64,000 nt of DNA, from NCBI GenBank assembly GCA_934190785.1, contig CAKPTA010000001.1, positions 206,975-270,974 of the forward strand, read 5' to 3'. The DNA comes from an uncultured Bacilli bacterium. GTDB lineage: Bacteria > Bacillota_I > Bacilli_A > RF39 > UBA660. The position numbers and the translations under genes are program-made. The notes below the pieces were generated by a model that was not told where the DNA came from, did not search any database, and worked only from the letters and a program-made list of their open reading frames with translations. Below are positions 1 through 8,449 of the stretch, in pieces (position 1 is the stretch's first letter; each line of letters opens with the position of its first letter).

Positions 1-118
1 GTTTTAAATTATCAATTTTTTCTTTAATTTTATTATCTTCAAAATGATAGTAGTTAAAAAAGCTTAAAAATTCATATAACAAATAAGTGTTTTTATCGAT
101 TTTAAATTTTTTTTCCAT
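1..118 (-). CDS. Partial hypothetical protein (N-terminus only)
   Basis: An open frame begins with ATG at 118 and runs off the left edge of the window after 39 codons. It is preceded by a strong GGAGGTGG ribosome-binding site at 124-132. The visible peptide is rich in lysine and aromatic residues (it starts MEKKFKIDKN) and shows no recognisable motif. The start is well supported, but the product cannot be named from this fragment. Confidence 0.6.
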   Translation of the reverse strand, partial: MEKKFKIDKNTYLLYEFLSFFNYYHFEDNKIKEKIDNLK

Positions 119-235
119 ATTGTACCACCTCCTTTTTATTGATGATTATTAATATTATTACCTAATTAATTAAAATTATTATGTATATTTATATTTAGTA
201 TTCACTCCCCTACTTTAAATGACATTCTTTGCAAT

Positions 236-265
236 AAAAAAACGTTATTAATCTTAACGCTTTTT
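236..265 (-). terminator. Probable terminator of the HTH gene
   Basis: A CGTTA/TAACG stem with a 7-base loop is flanked by an A run and a T run, with one mismatched pair. It lies at the stop codon of the HTH gene. Confidence 0.45.
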
Positions 266-1049
266 AATTTACTATTCTTGATTCAATTTCTGCCATTTTT
301 TCCAATACAACAGCAGCATTTTCTTCATTTATTTCAGTAAATCCTAATTCTTTTAATGCTTGGACTTTAACTGTATTTAGTTGTAATGTTCTACTTATTT
401 TTTCTTCCATTTTATGTTCAATTTGATTTACAAATCTCTTGTGTGCTTCTGCTATTTTAGCTTTAGATACACCATTACTATTATTATATAATGTCATAGC
501 AGAAAACATTAAACTTTCAAATAAAAATTGTTCATCTTCATTAAAAATATATTCTAGTGGTTCAACAAAACCAGCCGTTTTAACTATATATCCTAGCATA
601 TATTTTGTTTCCTTTGAAGATTCCATAGTTTGTAAGAAGTGATATAGATATTCATACATCTTCAAATTTTCATCACTACTATCATCTTCCATATTTTCTT
701 TTATTATATTTATAATATTATTTAATACTTCTTTTTGTTTATCATTTAAGTTCTCTGTATCAGTAGTGTAACTTGCTTCGTTGTTTTGTTTTATAGAAGC
801 TTCAAATAAACTATTAATTCTTGATTCAACTTCTATAATGTAATCTGTATCTACTTTAATTGTATTTATTTCTTCTGGAGTCTTAATTCCAAGTAAATTC
901 ATTAAAAGTACTTTTTTATCTTTTGGCCATTTACTTAAATCATCTAATTCTAAATAATTATAAATCATTTGACGTGAAACGCCTAAAAATTTTGCAAGTT
1001 TTACTTTTGATATTCCAAGTTCATGTAATATTTCATTTAATTTATCCAT
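264..1049 (-). CDS. HTH (XRE-like) DNA-binding protein of unknown role
   Basis: The first 35 or so residues read as a small helix-turn-helix (KVKLAKFLGVSRQMIYNYLE), typical of XRE-type regulators. The remaining 220 residues are charged, mostly helical and match nothing I recognise; they probably serve oligomerisation or sensing. A good SD (AGGAGGG) precedes the ATG. Upstream lies a consensus-like promoter, TTGACA-N17-TAAAAT, at 1076-1104. The gene is monocistronic, with a terminator at its stop. It is likely a DNA-binding regulator, but the target is unknown. Confidence 0.65.
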   Translation of the reverse strand: MDKLNEILHELGISKVKLAKFLGVSRQMIYNYLELDDLSKWPKDKKVLLMNLLGIKTPEEINTIKVDTDYIIEVESRINSLFEASIKQNNEASYTTDTENLNDKQKEVLNNIINIIKENMEDDSSDENLKMYEYLYHFLQTMESSKETKYMLGYIVKTAGFVEPLEYIFNEDEQFLFESLMFSAMTLYNNSNGVSKAKIAEAHKRFVNQIEHKMEEKISRTLQLNTVKVQALKELGFTEINEENAAVVLEKMAEIESRIVN

Positions 1050-1075
1050 ATAACTTAAACCCTCCTACTATTATA

Positions 1076-1104
1076 ATTTTAATCTTTAGTTTATTTATTG
1101 TCAA
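1076..1104 (-). promoter_or_regulatory. Sigma-A promoter of the HTH gene
   Basis: On the minus strand, TTGACA (1104-1099) is followed after 17 bases by TAAAAT (1081-1076). It lies about 25 bases upstream of the start codon. Confidence 0.6.
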
Positions 1105-1122
1105 GTACAAGAAAATTATCTA

Positions 1123-2229
1123 TTAAAGATACCATAGTTTTTTATTATCTTTTTGTACTTCTTTTATTATTCCACCACCTAGGCATTCATCATCCAAATA
1201 AAAAACGCATGCTTGACCAGGTGTTACAGATTTTACACCTTCAGTATATGTTACTAATAATTCATTGTTATTAAGCCATGTAAGTGTGACATCATTATCT
1301 GGTTGACGATATCTAAATTTAGCACTACATTTTGTTAATTTTTCTTTTCCTAGCCAATTTAGAGTATCAACAATACATGATGTACTATACAGATATTTCT
1401 CATCTTCATCATCTGATACATATAAAATATTTTTTTCTAAATTCTTTCCGACAACGTATAAACGATTAGTTGTACCACCTACATGTAGTCCTCTTCTCTG
1501 CCCTATTGTATAATACATAAGACCAATATGTTTACCCATAACTTCCTTTGTTTCAATATTGATGATATCTCCTGGAATATTAGGCAAATAATTAGTTAAA
1601 AATTTAGAAAAATTTCTTTCTCCAATAAAGCAAATTCCTGTAGAATCTTTTTTTGATGCTGTAATAAGATTATTTTTCTTAGCAATTTCTCTAACAGTAG
1701 GTTTATCAAGATGACCGATTGGAAATAAGACATTCTCAAGTTGTTTATGGCTTAATTGTGATAAGAAATAAGTTTGATCTTTATTTCTATCAACAGCTCT
1801 AAGTAAAATGCCATCTTTTATTTGTGCATAGTGACCTGTTGCTATATAGTCAGCTCCAAGTTTTTTGGCTTCTTTAATAAACATATCAAATTTAATATAT
1901 TTGTTACACATAATATCAGGGTTTGGTGTTCTTCCTTTTTTTAGTTCATCTAAAAAATATGTAAATACATAGTCCCAGTATTCTTTTACAAAATCAACAC
2001 GATGTAGAGGGATAGAAAGTGAATTACAGATATTAAGTGCATCATTGTAGTCTTGTTCTTGCGGACATATATTTTCATTTAATGTTGGATTACCGGCAAT
2101 GTCATTATTAATACTGGCATCCCAGTTTCTCATAAATAATCCTATAACATTGTATCCTTGTTCTTTTAGTAGTAATGCAGCAACGCTGCTATCTACTCCA
2201 CCACTTATACCAACTACTACTGTTTTCAT
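1123..2229 (-). CDS. mnmA: tRNA-specific 2-thiouridylase MnmA
   Basis: MnmA thiolates uridine 34 of tRNA Lys, Glu and Gln, using ATP to adenylate the base and a persulfide relay for sulfur. The protein has 368 residues, a usual length. It carries the PP-loop SGGVDSS at residues 9-15, the first catalytic cysteine in the MCNKYIKF motif (C108) and the second in STGICFIGER (C200). The C-terminal beta-barrel with its GQACVFY motif is complete. It lies downstream of spoIIM on the same strand. The sulfur donor would be a cysteine desulfurase; the only one seen here is a fragment at 25150, so a functional one must lie elsewhere. Confidence 0.96.
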   Translation of the reverse strand: MKTVVVGISGGVDSSVAALLLKEQGYNVIGLFMRNWDASINNDIAGNPTLNENICPQEQDYNDALNICNSLSIPLHRVDFVKEYWDYVFTYFLDELKKGRTPNPDIMCNKYIKFDMFIKEAKKLGADYIATGHYAQIKDGILLRAVDRNKDQTYFLSQLSHKQLENVLFPIGHLDKPTVREIAKKNNLITASKKDSTGICFIGERNFSKFLTNYLPNIPGDIINIETKEVMGKHIGLMYYTIGQRRGLHVGGTTNRLYVVGKNLEKNILYVSDDEDEKYLYSTSCIVDTLNWLGKEKLTKCSAKFRYRQPDNDVTLTWLNNNELLVTYTEGVKSVTPGQACVFYLDDECLGGGIIKEVQKDNKKLWYL

Positions 2230-2288
2230 ATTATCACCACTTATTTATTATATCAAAAAAAAAGGAAAGATTAAAGGCTATTCCATTT

Positions 2289-2918
2289 TTATTTTAAAAT
2301 AAATATTATCTTTTTAATAATGAAAGGTGTTACAAATACTTCAGTTAAGGTTGTAAGTAATGTAACTATTAATGTAAAAACTAAAATTACTATATATCTA
2401 TTAAAGGTTAATCTTAATGACATTTGCTTTTTACTTTTTAGTGATTTTAATATTTTTAGGGAAAAGTTTAGGGAAAACATTAGTAATAATATATATATTG
2501 CTATATTAATAATATGGTGTGGAAATATATATATAAGCCCTAATAAACATCCTTTAACATTGTATGTCAAAATAAAAGCTGATAATGAAAAACCAATTAC
2601 AAATGTTTTAACAAAATATATAAATATGTTTACTGGAATTCCTATAATAGAAATGCCTAGTATCCAAATTGTAAGTATTAAGATTACATTTGACATAAAT
2701 GCTGATTTAAAACTATCTAAATAATTTAGTTTATTATTATTTATGTTTGTTATAAAATCTTTAATATATGTTTGAGCTAAGACTTTATCATTTTGTGATA
2801 ACATTGTTGTAAAAATTGAACCCATAGTGATTCCGATTAATGCTAGAACAATTAAAAATATAATTTTTTTTCTCTCTTTTTTTGCAGCATCTATTAGCTT
2901 GTCTATTATTTGTTTCAT
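2289..2918 (-). CDS. spoIIM: Stage II sporulation protein M
   Basis: SpoIIM is the membrane subunit of the SpoIID-SpoIIM-SpoIIP complex that drives septal peptidoglycan remodelling and engulfment of the forespore. This 209-residue protein has the family layout: a basic N-terminus, a first membrane helix at about 20-40, an extracytoplasmic segment, and about four further helices with conserved glycine and proline turns (for example IIGIPVN, YIFPHHI). SpoIID and SpoIIP are not in this window. It is separated from mnmA by 59 bases. A start at 2918 fits the SD GAGGTGA. Confidence 0.88.
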   Translation of the reverse strand: MKQIIDKLIDAAKKERKKIIFLIVLALIGITMGSIFTTMLSQNDKVLAQTYIKDFITNINNNKLNYLDSFKSAFMSNVILILTIWILGISIIGIPVNIFIYFVKTFVIGFSLSAFILTYNVKGCLLGLIYIFPHHIINIAIYILLLMFSLNFSLKILKSLKSKKQMSLRLTFNRYIVILVFTLIVTLLTTLTEVFVTPFIIKKIIFILK

Positions 2919-2959
2919 AAGTCACCTCTACCAAATACTATGTAAACTAAATAAAATTA

Positions 2960-2988
2960 TTCCTATTTTATTCAAAATATATTATAAT
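2960..2988 (+). promoter_or_regulatory. Probable promoter of the Prli42-like peptide
   Basis: A perfect TATAAT (2983-2988) stands about 20 bases upstream of the small ORF, with only a weak -35 (TTCCTA, 2960-2965) at 17-base spacing. Confidence 0.4.
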
Positions 2989-3009
2989 GGTATATATGAG
3001 GTGATTTAA

Positions 3010-3126
3010 GTGAAAAACCAAAAGAAGAATAAAAAGAAGAAAATAAATGTTCAAAAGATTGCTGCAATAATTATGCTTATTTTAATGGTTGGAGTATTCA
3101 TATCTTCTTTATTTATGTATATGTAA
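3010..3126 (+). CDS. Small membrane peptide, Prli42/DUF4044-like
   Basis: A 38-codon ORF starts with GTG behind a clear SD (GAGGTGA, 2998-3004). The first 16 residues are almost all Lys, Asn and Gln, followed by a single hydrophobic helix (about residues 17-37) ending in a Tyr-Met tail. This is the architecture of Prli42, the membrane miniprotein that anchors the stressosome in Listeria, and of the related DUF4044 peptides. It has its own -10 box and a perfect 10-bp terminator directly after the stop. The coding assignment is fairly secure. The family name is a judgement by layout, since such short peptides give little sequence to compare. Confidence 0.6.
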   Translation: MKNQKKNKKKKINVQKIAAIIMLILMVGVFISSLFMYM

Positions 3127-3149
3127 AAAGCCTATTATTATAGGCTTTT
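3126..3149. terminator. Bidirectional terminator
   Basis: A perfect 10-bp stem (AAAAGCCTAT/ATAGGCTTTT) with a 4-base loop serves the small peptide gene on the plus strand and gpr on the minus strand. The gpr stop codon lies in the hairpin. Confidence 0.8.
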
Positions 3150-4163
3150 ATATTTTTTATGAAGTGCTTTATTTATCCCAGACGATAAAATATTACTTAA
3201 TTTTTCTATGATAAAATCGATTTCTTTTGTTGTTACCATTAAATTATAGCCTACTGGCGATAATACTTCAAAAAGAAGCTCTCTTACCTCGTCTTCTTCA
3301 AATGTTCCGATTAATCCAAGTAAATTTTCTTTATCCTCTTTTTTTACTTCAATGTCTCTATTTAAATAATTAATGCTACTTGCAAGAGTGAGATTGCTTA
3401 TTGGGTTTTTACTATAATCTTTGTGAAATGCATAGTATTTGTACATATAGTTTATTGTATCACTTACAATTGTTATTGCATCAACTACAGTTGGAATTCC
3501 AATTGCGATAACAGGAATACCCATTGTTTCTTTACTTATTTCTTTTCTTTCATTTCCAATTCCACTACCAGGTGAGATCCCAGTGTTACTTATTTGAATT
3601 GTTTTATTAATACGATGTAGTGATTTACTTGCAAGTGCATCTATTACTATTATGAAGTCTGGTTTTATGGTATTTATAGTGCTTTTAATGAAATCACTTG
3701 TTTCTATCCCAGTAGTTCCTGTAACACCTGGTTTAATAGCACTAACGCACCTATAATCTTCAGCTAATTCCCCTAAGGCATAAATATGTCTAGTTACTAA
3801 AATGTCATCTATCACATATGGACCAAGTGAGTCTGGCGTAGAAAGCGGATTTCCAAGACCAATTATAAGAGCTGTATCTTTTTCTTTGATATTAGAAATA
3901 TTTAAAATGTTTTTTATTTCACGTGTAAAGACTTCTTCTACTTCTTCTTTATTTTTAGTATCAGTTACGTCTTCAAATTCAATTGTTACATAATATCCTT
4001 CTTTTTTATTAATTTCTTTTGCTATATGTTTATTTATTATAGTTCTAGTTGTTTTAATTTTGTTATCAGTAATAATTTCACTTTCTATTTTATTTGAATC
4101 CACTAAATCTATAGCTAAGTCTGTTCTAATTTGATATTTTGATAAATCTACAGTATGTTTCAT
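3138..4163 (-). CDS. gpr: GPR, spore germination protease
   Basis: GPR degrades the small acid-soluble spore proteins during germination. It is made in the forespore as an inactive zymogen that removes its own N-terminal propeptide. The 341-residue length is slightly under the Bacillus protein. The N-terminus (SKYQIRTDLAID) matches the region around the propeptide cleavage site. The two acidic motifs of this atypical aspartic protease are visible: IGLGNPLSTPDSLGP and IVIDALASKS, followed by the TGISPGSGIGN loop. It is monocistronic. A candidate forespore promoter lies at 4191-4220. Its presence with sigG and spoIIM implies a real spore cycle. Confidence 0.93.
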   Translation of the reverse strand: MKHTVDLSKYQIRTDLAIDLVDSNKIESEIITDNKIKTTRTIINKHIAKEINKKEGYYVTIEFEDVTDTKNKEEVEEVFTREIKNILNISNIKEKDTALIIGLGNPLSTPDSLGPYVIDDILVTRHIYALGELAEDYRCVSAIKPGVTGTTGIETSDFIKSTINTIKPDFIIVIDALASKSLHRINKTIQISNTGISPGSGIGNERKEISKETMGIPVIAIGIPTVVDAITIVSDTINYMYKYYAFHKDYSKNPISNLTLASSINYLNRDIEVKKEDKENLLGLIGTFEEDEVRELLFEVLSPVGYNLMVTTKEIDFIIEKLSNILSSGINKALHKKYKSL

Positions 4164-4190
4164 ATAATATCACCATCTATATTTTGAACA

Positions 4191-4220
4191 TTTTATGTAA
4201 AAGTATTATAAATTTTGACA
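4191..4220 (-). promoter_or_regulatory. Candidate sigma-G/F promoter of gpr
   Basis: On the minus strand, TGTCAA (4220-4215) is followed after 17 bases by CATAAAA (4197-4191). The spacing and the CATA core fit forespore sigma factors, and gpr is under such control in Bacillus. The -35 is a poor match. Confidence 0.33.
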
Positions 4221-4236
4221 ATTTTTAGGATATCAT

Positions 4237-4265
4237 TTGCAATTTATTATTAAATTTGTTAAAAT
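4237..4265 (+). promoter_or_regulatory. Sigma-A promoter of rpsT
   Basis: TTGCAA (4237-4242) is followed after 17 bases by TAAAAT (4260-4265), about 30 bases before the rpsT start. Confidence 0.5.
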
Positions 4266-4297
4266 ATAGGAGGTTAATGACTTGGAGGTGAGATTCT

Positions 4298-4561
4298 ATG
4301 CCAAATATGAAGAATGCAAAAAAAGCAGTAAAAACTATTGCAAAGAAAAAAGTAGAAAATAATGATTATAGAGCAAGTATGAGAACTGCTATTAAAAATG
4401 TAGAGAAAGCTGTTATTGCAAAAGATAAAAAGGAAGCTACTGATGCTTTAGCTGTTGCAATTAAAAGAATTGATAAAGCTTTTGCACATGGTGTTGTTAC
4501 TAGTAACTTTGTAGCACGTAATAAGTCAAGATTAACAAAAAAAGTAAATGAAATGGAGTAA
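4298..4561 (+). CDS. rpsT: 30S ribosomal protein S20
   Basis: S20 binds 16S rRNA early in 30S assembly. The 87-residue, very basic helical protein begins MPNMKNAKKAVKT and contains the typical RASMRTAIKNVEKA stretch and the C-terminal KSRLTKKVNEM. The ATG at 4298 follows a strong SD (GGAGGTG, 4284-4290). A second SD-like AGGAGG at 4268-4273 precedes a four-codon mini-ORF whose last codons form the real SD. The gene stands alone here, while in many Firmicutes it lies beside holA, which is 6 kb away in this window. Confidence 0.96.
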   Translation: MPNMKNAKKAVKTIAKKKVENNDYRASMRTAIKNVEKAVIAKDKKEATDALAVAIKRIDKAFAHGVVTSNFVARNKSRLTKKVNEME

Positions 4562-4611
4562 TTTTTACTTCTTTTTTTATACTTTTTTGTTATAATAAAT
4601 ATGGTGATAAT

Positions 4612-5511
4612 ATGAAGAAATTTTTATGCTGGCTTGTAACTGTATGTATCTTACTTTGCCTATTATTTTATAAGGAAGAAATTGTTACTTACATACTTGT
4701 TAATGTTATATATCCTAGAGAATTTATAGTTGAAGGAAAAAATGATTATGCATTAGAAAACTCTTATAAATATGTTCAATTAACTGAAGATTTCTCGCCC
4801 AAAAATAGACAAGATTTGCTTAATATTTTTTATACTATTTTGAATAACGGCTGGGATAAGTTTTCATTTGTGTGTGATTTATCTTATAAAGATTGTACCA
4901 GCGATGTTCAAGCTATTTTAGATAGCCCTACAATATTATCAGATATTAATAATTTTGTTCATCCCTATAATACTTATAATGAAATGCATATCAATATGAA
5001 TAATTTTGGAAGAATTGATGTTACTGTTGATAAAGTTTATTCAGATTTTGATATTGCTTTGATTGAAGCAAAAAAGGATGAGATTGAAAATAATGTTTTA
5101 AATGATTCTATGAGTCTTTTAGAAAAAATAAAAGCAATTCATGATTATATTATTGATACAACAGTTTATGATAGTAATGCTTCTTTTGATAGCACAAGTA
5201 AAAGCAATACAGCTTATGGTGCTCTTATAAATCATACTGCAATATGTGGTGGATATACCGATGCAATGGCATTATTTTTATATGACTTTGGAGTTTTGAA
5301 TTATCGTGTATCTAGTAGTGAACACATATGGAATTTACTATATATTAATGGCCAGTGGAAGCATTTAGATTTAACTTGGGATGATCCTGTCACTAATACT
5401 GGTGAGAATATGCTATTATCAAAATTCTTTTTAATTAGTACAAGTGAACTTGAAAATTTAAATGTTGCCGATCATGCTTTTGACAAATCGGTATTTATAG
5501 AGGCAAATTAA
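4612..5511 (+). CDS. Exported transglutaminase-like (papain-fold) protein
   Basis: The N-terminus holds one hydrophobic helix (residues 4-22, probably a signal anchor or uncleaved signal). The C-terminal half is a transglutaminase-core domain. The catalytic cysteine lies in NHTAICGGYTDAM, the histidine in SSSEHIWNLLYI and the aspartate in HLDLTWDDP, and the helix before it (KIKAIHDYIIDTTVYD) is typical of the family. Such proteins are cysteine peptidases or cross-linking enzymes acting at the cell surface; the substrate cannot be read from the sequence. A TATAAT-like box lies just upstream, and a strong terminator follows. Confidence 0.82.
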   Translation: MKKFLCWLVTVCILLCLLFYKEEIVTYILVNVIYPREFIVEGKNDYALENSYKYVQLTEDFSPKNRQDLLNIFYTILNNGWDKFSFVCDLSYKDCTSDVQAILDSPTILSDINNFVHPYNTYNEMHINMNNFGRIDVTVDKVYSDFDIALIEAKKDEIENNVLNDSMSLLEKIKAIHDYIIDTTVYDSNASFDSTSKSNTAYGALINHTAICGGYTDAMALFLYDFGVLNYRVSSSEHIWNLLYINGQWKHLDLTWDDPVTNTGENMLLSKFFLISTSELENLNVADHAFDKSVFIEAN

Positions 5512-5532
5512 AAAACAGGTAATCCTGTTTTT
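5511..5532. terminator. Bidirectional terminator
   Basis: The stem AAAAACAGG/CCTGTTTTT with loop TAAT lies between two convergent genes. Confidence 0.8.
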
Positions 5533-6534
5533 TTATTGTTCCAATATATTAAGTGCTTCATCAAATGTTGAAACAGAATATATTTTTATTTTATAGTTAT
5601 TTTCTTTAGCTAGTTTAATAGCCTCATCATAATTTTTCCCAGCTGGAGCTAGAAATATATCTGCATGTGCTTTTACAGCACCTTTTAATTTAAATGAGAT
5701 ACCATCTATTTCTCCTACGTTGCCTTCACTATCAATTGTTCCTGTTCCAACTATTTTTCTAGCATGTGTTATATCTTTATTGGTTAGCGCATTATATATG
5801 GCTAAACTCATCATTAATCCTCCAGATGGACCAGACTCATTTTTATTAAAATGAAATGTTATATTAGAAGTAGTTTTTATCTTCCCTACTTCACTTAAGG
5901 TAAATCCAATAACTTCTTTATTATCATACATTATCCACTTTGCTTTACAAGTTATTTCTTTATTATCTCTTAATACATTAAAGATAACAGTATCACTATT
6001 TGAATTATTTAATAGTTCTTTTAATTCATTTTTTGAAGTAATATTCTGATTATTTATTTTAGTAATAATATCTCCCACTTTTAAATCAGTTTTAGCTTCA
6101 CTTAAAATGTAAGTTACATAAAGTTTTTGCTCTTTGATTTCATAATTTATGTTTGCTTTATCAAGAGCAACTTTTGTAGCGTTGAAATTTGCTTCATCAA
6201 GCATAATATGGTTTCTTAGATACATATTTTCATCAGTATTGTTATTATCACTAGTATCGCTTTTATTTATGACCCAATCTTTATTAAATTTAGCAGCAAT
6301 AAGTGTTGGAATTGTTGCTTTATACTCTGTTACGTAAGCAAGATTTAATGAGCCTGTATTTTTATAATTTGTAGATATATCTATTTTATCTGATATATCT
6401 ATTATCCCACCCGGAGACTCTATATAATATGGAAATTCTATTGTTGAGATTAATATGGTTGAAATCATTATAATTATAAAAATTTTATTTTTTATAATGA
6501 AATTTTTTATTTTTTCATATAATTTATTAAGCAT
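5533..6534 (-). CDS. ylbL: YlbL/SepM-type membrane PDZ-Lon protease
   Basis: This is a membrane-anchored serine protease of family S16 with an extracytoplasmic PDZ domain. SepM processes a competence pheromone in Streptococcus, and YlbL in Bacillus removes the SOS cell-division inhibitor YneA. The 333 residues show one N-terminal membrane helix (about 15-35), the typical YYIESPGG motif, a PDZ domain around residues 130-200, and the Lon-type catalytic domain with Ser in GPSGGLMMS and Lys in GISFKLKGAV. It is divergent from ylbJ, with which it also clusters in Bacillus. The natural substrate here is unknown. Confidence 0.9.
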   Translation of the reverse strand: MLNKLYEKIKNFIIKNKIFIIIMISTILISTIEFPYYIESPGGIIDISDKIDISTNYKNTGSLNLAYVTEYKATIPTLIAAKFNKDWVINKSDTSDNNNTDENMYLRNHIMLDEANFNATKVALDKANINYEIKEQKLYVTYILSEAKTDLKVGDIITKINNQNITSKNELKELLNNSNSDTVIFNVLRDNKEITCKAKWIMYDNKEVIGFTLSEVGKIKTTSNITFHFNKNESGPSGGLMMSLAIYNALTNKDITHARKIVGTGTIDSEGNVGEIDGISFKLKGAVKAHADIFLAPAGKNYDEAIKLAKENNYKIKIYSVSTFDEALNILEQ

Positions 6535-6583
6535 GTTTATCTTATCCCCTTCTTTTTAATTGTATCATATGTGAGGTCGTTTT

Positions 6584-7564
6584 ATGAGAAAAATTTGTGA
6601 AAGTATAATTGTAATGGCGGTTTTATTATTTTTTACTATAATGATTTTATCTAATTCTAATGTTGTTTTAGATGCTGTTTCCTTTGCAATAGAAATATGG
6701 AAAACAAGTGTTTTTCCATCACTGTTTCCTTTTTTTGTTGTGAGTACATTTCTTATTAATTATGGTTTTGTTGAATTATCTAGTGAAGTTTTTAAAAATG
6801 TAATGTGGTATTTATTTCATATGAATGGAAATGCGGCTTTCGCCTTCATTATGAGTATTATATCTGGTTTTCCAAGTAGTGCTAAATATACAAGAGAACT
6901 ATATCTCGATGGCAAAATAAATAAAAAAGAAGCTACAAAGTTATTGATGTTTTCACATTTTTCTAATCCTTTATTTATTCTAGGAACGGTATCAGTTTTG
7001 TTTTTAAATAATAAAGAAGTTGGTATTTTAATTTTAAGCAGTCACTATATTTGTAATATAATTATTGGAATATTACTTAGAAATTATGCACCAAGTGTGA
7101 AAGATTTAGAAAAAATATCTTTAAAAAATGCGATTTTAAAGATGCATGAAAAAAGAATTAATTCTAATAAAACATTTGGTCAAATTATGAGTAAAGCCAT
7201 AAGTGATAGTATAGAGACTCTTTTACTTGTTCTTGGTACGATAACTGTCTTTTTGACTATAACTTCAATTATTAATAATATTTTGCATGAACCACCTTAT
7301 TATCAAGCAATCATTAATGGAATTATTGAAATGACTCAAGGATTAAAATATGTAGGAATGCTTGCAATTCCACTTAAACTTAAAACTATTTTAGCAACAA
7401 TGATTTTATCTTTTGGAGGATTAAGCGTACATATACAAATAATCAGTATCTTGAGTGATACTGATCTTCCGTATTTGCCTTTCTTTTTAGCACGTATTTT
7501 TCATGCGATTTTATCAGGTATTTTAGTATATTTTTCATTTGACATATTTACACTCTTGCTTTAA
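6584..7564 (+). CDS. ylbJ: Sporulation integral membrane protein YlbJ
   Basis: YlbJ is a polytopic membrane protein made in the mother cell and needed for proper spore cortex formation in Bacillus. This 326-residue protein has about eight hydrophobic helices and the family's recognisable stretches, including VFPSLFPFFVVS, the glycine-rich SGFPSSAKY loop and the HFSNPLFI motif. It sits divergently from ylbL with a 49-base gap. Its 3' end overlaps the convergent prepilin gene by 17 bases, leaving no room for a terminator. The SD is GTGAGGT. Confidence 0.88.
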   Translation: MRKICESIIVMAVLLFFTIMILSNSNVVLDAVSFAIEIWKTSVFPSLFPFFVVSTFLINYGFVELSSEVFKNVMWYLFHMNGNAAFAFIMSIISGFPSSAKYTRELYLDGKINKKEATKLLMFSHFSNPLFILGTVSVLFLNNKEVGILILSSHYICNIIIGILLRNYAPSVKDLEKISLKNAILKMHEKRINSNKTFGQIMSKAISDSIETLLLVLGTITVFLTITSIINNILHEPPYYQAIINGIIEMTQGLKYVGMLAIPLKLKTILATMILSFGGLSVHIQIISILSDTDLPYLPFFLARIFHAILSGILVYFSFDIFTLLL

Positions 7565-8438
7565 ATGTGTATTTATCCATATATTCATTTAGTTTTATAT
7601 AAACTGTATTTGTATTTAGAGATGTTTCAATTGTTTTTGCAAAGTTATCCTTATCAAGTGCTCCAACATTATATCCTGAAACATATTGATAATTAGCTAC
7701 TTTTTGTGAATAAAAATTTGTATCTTGACACCATCTAGAAGTGTCAGTTTTAAATTCATATATTTTGTTTGAAAAAGTAGAATTATTATTAGAACATTCA
7801 TTTATTTTTAAATTTTTCATATATTTTTCAAAGTAATCTTGAAGCCATGTTGCCGATTTTTCATAGATTACCATCCATGTATCATCATTATCATTTTTTA
7901 TTGGAATAGTACCATTTACAGTAGGAACGCTTAAATCTCCAAGTACTCCTAAATTATATATGGTACTAGCTTGTTTTGTAATATAAATACCATAATCTTT
8001 TTCTTTAGAATTCATTTTACTTATGATTGGTATTTTAATAGAAAAATAGTCATTTGAAGAATTAAATGTTAAATCTCCAAAAGCAACTGTATTATCAATA
8101 TCATAGTAATCAATTAAATAATCATCATATAGAATCTTTTTTTCTATTGGGTTAACCATTAATTCTTTTGTTGTTCCATCACTAAACGTAAACATTAAGC
8201 AGGAATTACTAAGGTGATCTTTACAATATGTAATACTATTTGGCAAACTATTTAGTAAATCATCTTGAATTTTTTTAATCATAATTGCTTGCTTTGTTAG
8301 AAGAGTTGTTTGGATGTCGTCTTTTGTATAGATACTCTTTACGCTTGAAACTAGTTGAAATAAAAGAAAAGAGACGACCGTTACTAAGCAAATAGAAACT
8401 CCGAGTTCGATAATTGTAAATCCCTTATTATTCTTCAT
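7548..8438 (-). CDS. Prepilin-like protein (minor pseudopilin)
   Basis: The N-terminus is a class III prepilin signal: a short basic leader, then GFTIIELGVSICLV with the conserved glutamate at +5 after the glycine cleavage site, leading into one hydrophobic helix. The globular part (about 250 residues) is polar, with four cysteines that could form disulfides. Such proteins are cleaved and methylated by a prepilin peptidase and assembled by a PulE-type ATPase, which is encoded 600 bases away. It follows the next prepilin gene with an 11-base gap. The SD AAGGAGG is strong. Which pilin position it occupies is unknown. Confidence 0.78.
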   Translation of the reverse strand: MKNNKGFTIIELGVSICLVTVVSFLLFQLVSSVKSIYTKDDIQTTLLTKQAIMIKKIQDDLLNSLPNSITYCKDHLSNSCLMFTFSDGTTKELMVNPIEKKILYDDYLIDYYDIDNTVAFGDLTFNSSNDYFSIKIPIISKMNSKEKDYGIYITKQASTIYNLGVLGDLSVPTVNGTIPIKNDNDDTWMVIYEKSATWLQDYFEKYMKNLKINECSNNNSTFSNKIYEFKTDTSRWCQDTNFYSQKVANYQYVSGYNVGALDKDNFAKTIETSLNTNTVYIKLNEYMDKYTFKARV

Positions 8439-8449
8439 AAATGCCTCCT

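Noticed and set aside
2935..2962. Sigma-E-like promoter before spoIIM (GAATAAT-N13-CATAGTAT)
   Set aside because: The -10 matches only CATA and the final T, and the predicted start of transcription would fall inside the SD. Not strong enough to call.
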